DNA from: Sphingopyxis panaciterrae
GTDB lineage: Bacteria; Pseudomonadota; Alphaproteobacteria; Sphingomonadales; Sphingomonadaceae
Assembly: GCF_011762125.1 (NCBI RefSeq)
Contig: NZ_JAASQN010000005.1
Coordinates: 186,001 to 250,000, forward strand
Reading direction: 5' to 3'
Length of the DNA: 64,000 nucleotides
Under the pieces are notes generated by a model, which worked only from the letters and a program-made list of their open reading frames with translations, ran no database searches and had not been told where the DNA came from. Within the stretch, counting starts at the first letter, position 1, and each line of letters opens with the position of its first letter. The position numbers and the translations under genes were made by a program. Positions 63,166 through 64,000 of the stretch are shown one piece after another.

Positions 63166-64000
63166 TTAATGTTTCCGCCCGAAGTCAGGGGCAGCATCAT
63201 CCTGCCCCTGCTCGATGATCGAACGGCGGATCGCGCGCGTCCGCGTGAACCAGTCCTCGAGCTTGTCGGCGTCGCCGCGGCGGATCGCCTGCTGGAGGAC
63301 GGTCAGATCCTCGTTGAAACGCTGCAATGTCGCGAGCACCGCATCCTTGTTGGCCAGGAAGACATCGCGCCACATCACCGGATCGCTCGCCGCGATGCGC
63401 GTGAAGTCGCGGAAACCGCCCGCCGAATATTTGATCACCTCGCTCTCGGTGACCTCTTCGAGTTCGCTTGCGGTGCCGACGATCGTATAGGCGATGAGGT
63501 GCGGCAAATGGCTGGTCACCGCGAGCACCATGTCGTGGTGCGCGGCGTCCATCGTCTCGACCTTTGCGCCGAGCGCCTGCCAGAAGGCGATGAGCGCCGC
63601 GACGGCATCCCCGGGCGCGTCGGCGCCGGGGGTCACGATACACCAGCGCCCGTCGAACAGACTCGCGAAACCCGCTGCCGGGCCGCTGTTCTCGGTCCCC
63701 GCCACCGGATGCGCTGGGATGACGAGATGCCCGGGCAGCGCGGCGCGCAGCGCGGCGCCGACTCCGGCCTTCGACGAGCCGACGTCGGAAACGATCACCC
63801 CCGCCTTCAGCCCCGGCGCGGCGGCGCGCGCGGCGTCGGCCATGCCGCCGACGGGCACCGCGAAAATCACCAGGTCGGCATCGGCGACCGCCGCGGCGGC
63901 ATCGCCGGCGATCGTGTCGCAAAGGCCAAGTTCGCGCGCGGTGTCGCGGACCGCCTCGCTGGCGTCGTAACCCACCGCCGTCACCCCGGGCAGCCGCGCC
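63166..64000 (-). CDS. Prephenate/arogenate dehydrogenase (TyrA family), partial
   Basis: The C-terminal 277 residues of a TyrA-type dehydrogenase; the start and the GxGxxG motif lie beyond the window edge. Visible are ADLVIFAVPVGGM, VSDVGSSKAGV, the substrate-site HPVAGTENSGP and the helical dimer domain with MVLAVTSHLPHLIAYTI and SAGGFRDFTRIAASDPVMWRD. It makes the tyrosine precursor by oxidative decarboxylation. It is convergent with plsC. Confidence 0.92.
   Translation of the reverse strand, partial: ARLPGVTAVGYDASEAVRDTARELGLCDTIAGDAAAAVADADLVIFAVPVGGMADAARAAAPGLKAGVIVSDVGSSKAGVGAALRAALPGHLVIPAHPVAGTENSGPAAGFASLFDGRWCIVTPGADAPGDAVAALIAFWQALGAKVETMDAAHHDMVLAVTSHLPHLIAYTIVGTASELEEVTESEVIKYSAGGFRDFTRIAASDPVMWRDVFLANKDAVLATLQRFNEDLTVLQQAIRRGDADKLEDWFTRTRAIRRSIIEQGQDDAAPDFGRKH

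Overview
The window is high-GC chromosomal DNA of a sphingomonad (Alphaproteobacteria, Sphingomonadales), most like Sphingopyxis or a close relative. The signs are three large TonB-dependent receptors, a RibB with an N-terminal helix-turn-helix and a decayed GTP cyclohydrolase II half, MmcB and COQ9 genes, a spinster-like MFS transporter, FtsEX next to PlsC and TyrA, and a SuhB/MmgR-like small RNA locus. The genus is an inference from gene style and was not tested by alignment.

Core part, 0-23 kb: the end of a methyltransferase/FAD-oxidoreductase operon; msrB; a class A penicillin-binding protein; a minus-strand group (SCO1-like copper chaperone, UPF0260 cysteine-cluster protein, YgjP-like metallopeptidase); an ankyrin protein; ribB-ribH plus a membrane protein; an old yellow enzyme; an EamA exporter with COQ9; feoAB; ssb-mmcB; ribD-ribE with two small membrane proteins; a candidate small RNA; a thioesterase with aminopeptidase P; and oligopeptidase B. 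Dispersed palindromic repeats lie between genes.

Phosphate-scavenging block, 23.3-29.7 kb: a TonB-dependent receptor, sensor kinase, response regulator and PepSY protein on the minus strand, divergent from a lipoprotein histidine acid phosphatase (phytase type). The receptor and phosphatase promoters share a spaced motif.

Accessory island, 29.7-44 kb: it begins beside a broken DUF885 gene and ends at a broken IS110 transposase. Two arms flank a TetR regulator: receptor, D-amino-acid dehydrogenase and RidA on the minus strand, and S9 peptidase, MFS transporter, serine hydrolase, RraA-like protein, dipeptidase-like protein and SRPBCC protein on the plus strand. The two arms start from promoters that match at 42 of 50 ungapped positions, so they are probably one regulon. 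The gene set suggests uptake and complete catabolism of a peptide-like compound containing D-amino acids. This is the best candidate for an undescribed system here.

Sulfated-glycan locus, 44.7-53.3 kb: GH3 glycosidase, sulfatase, TonB-dependent receptor and LacI regulator (minus strand), with a divergent formylglycine-generating enzyme. A perfect 14-bp palindrome before the receptor is the likely LacI operator.

Right part, 53.4-64 kb: hemerythrin-like protein and large-subunit catalase; a short YeaQ-like protein; a patch of gene remnants beside tRNA-Arg(CCG); a YeiH exporter; a zinc-ribbon protein; ftsE-ftsX-ydcF-plsC; and a partial tyrA at the edge.
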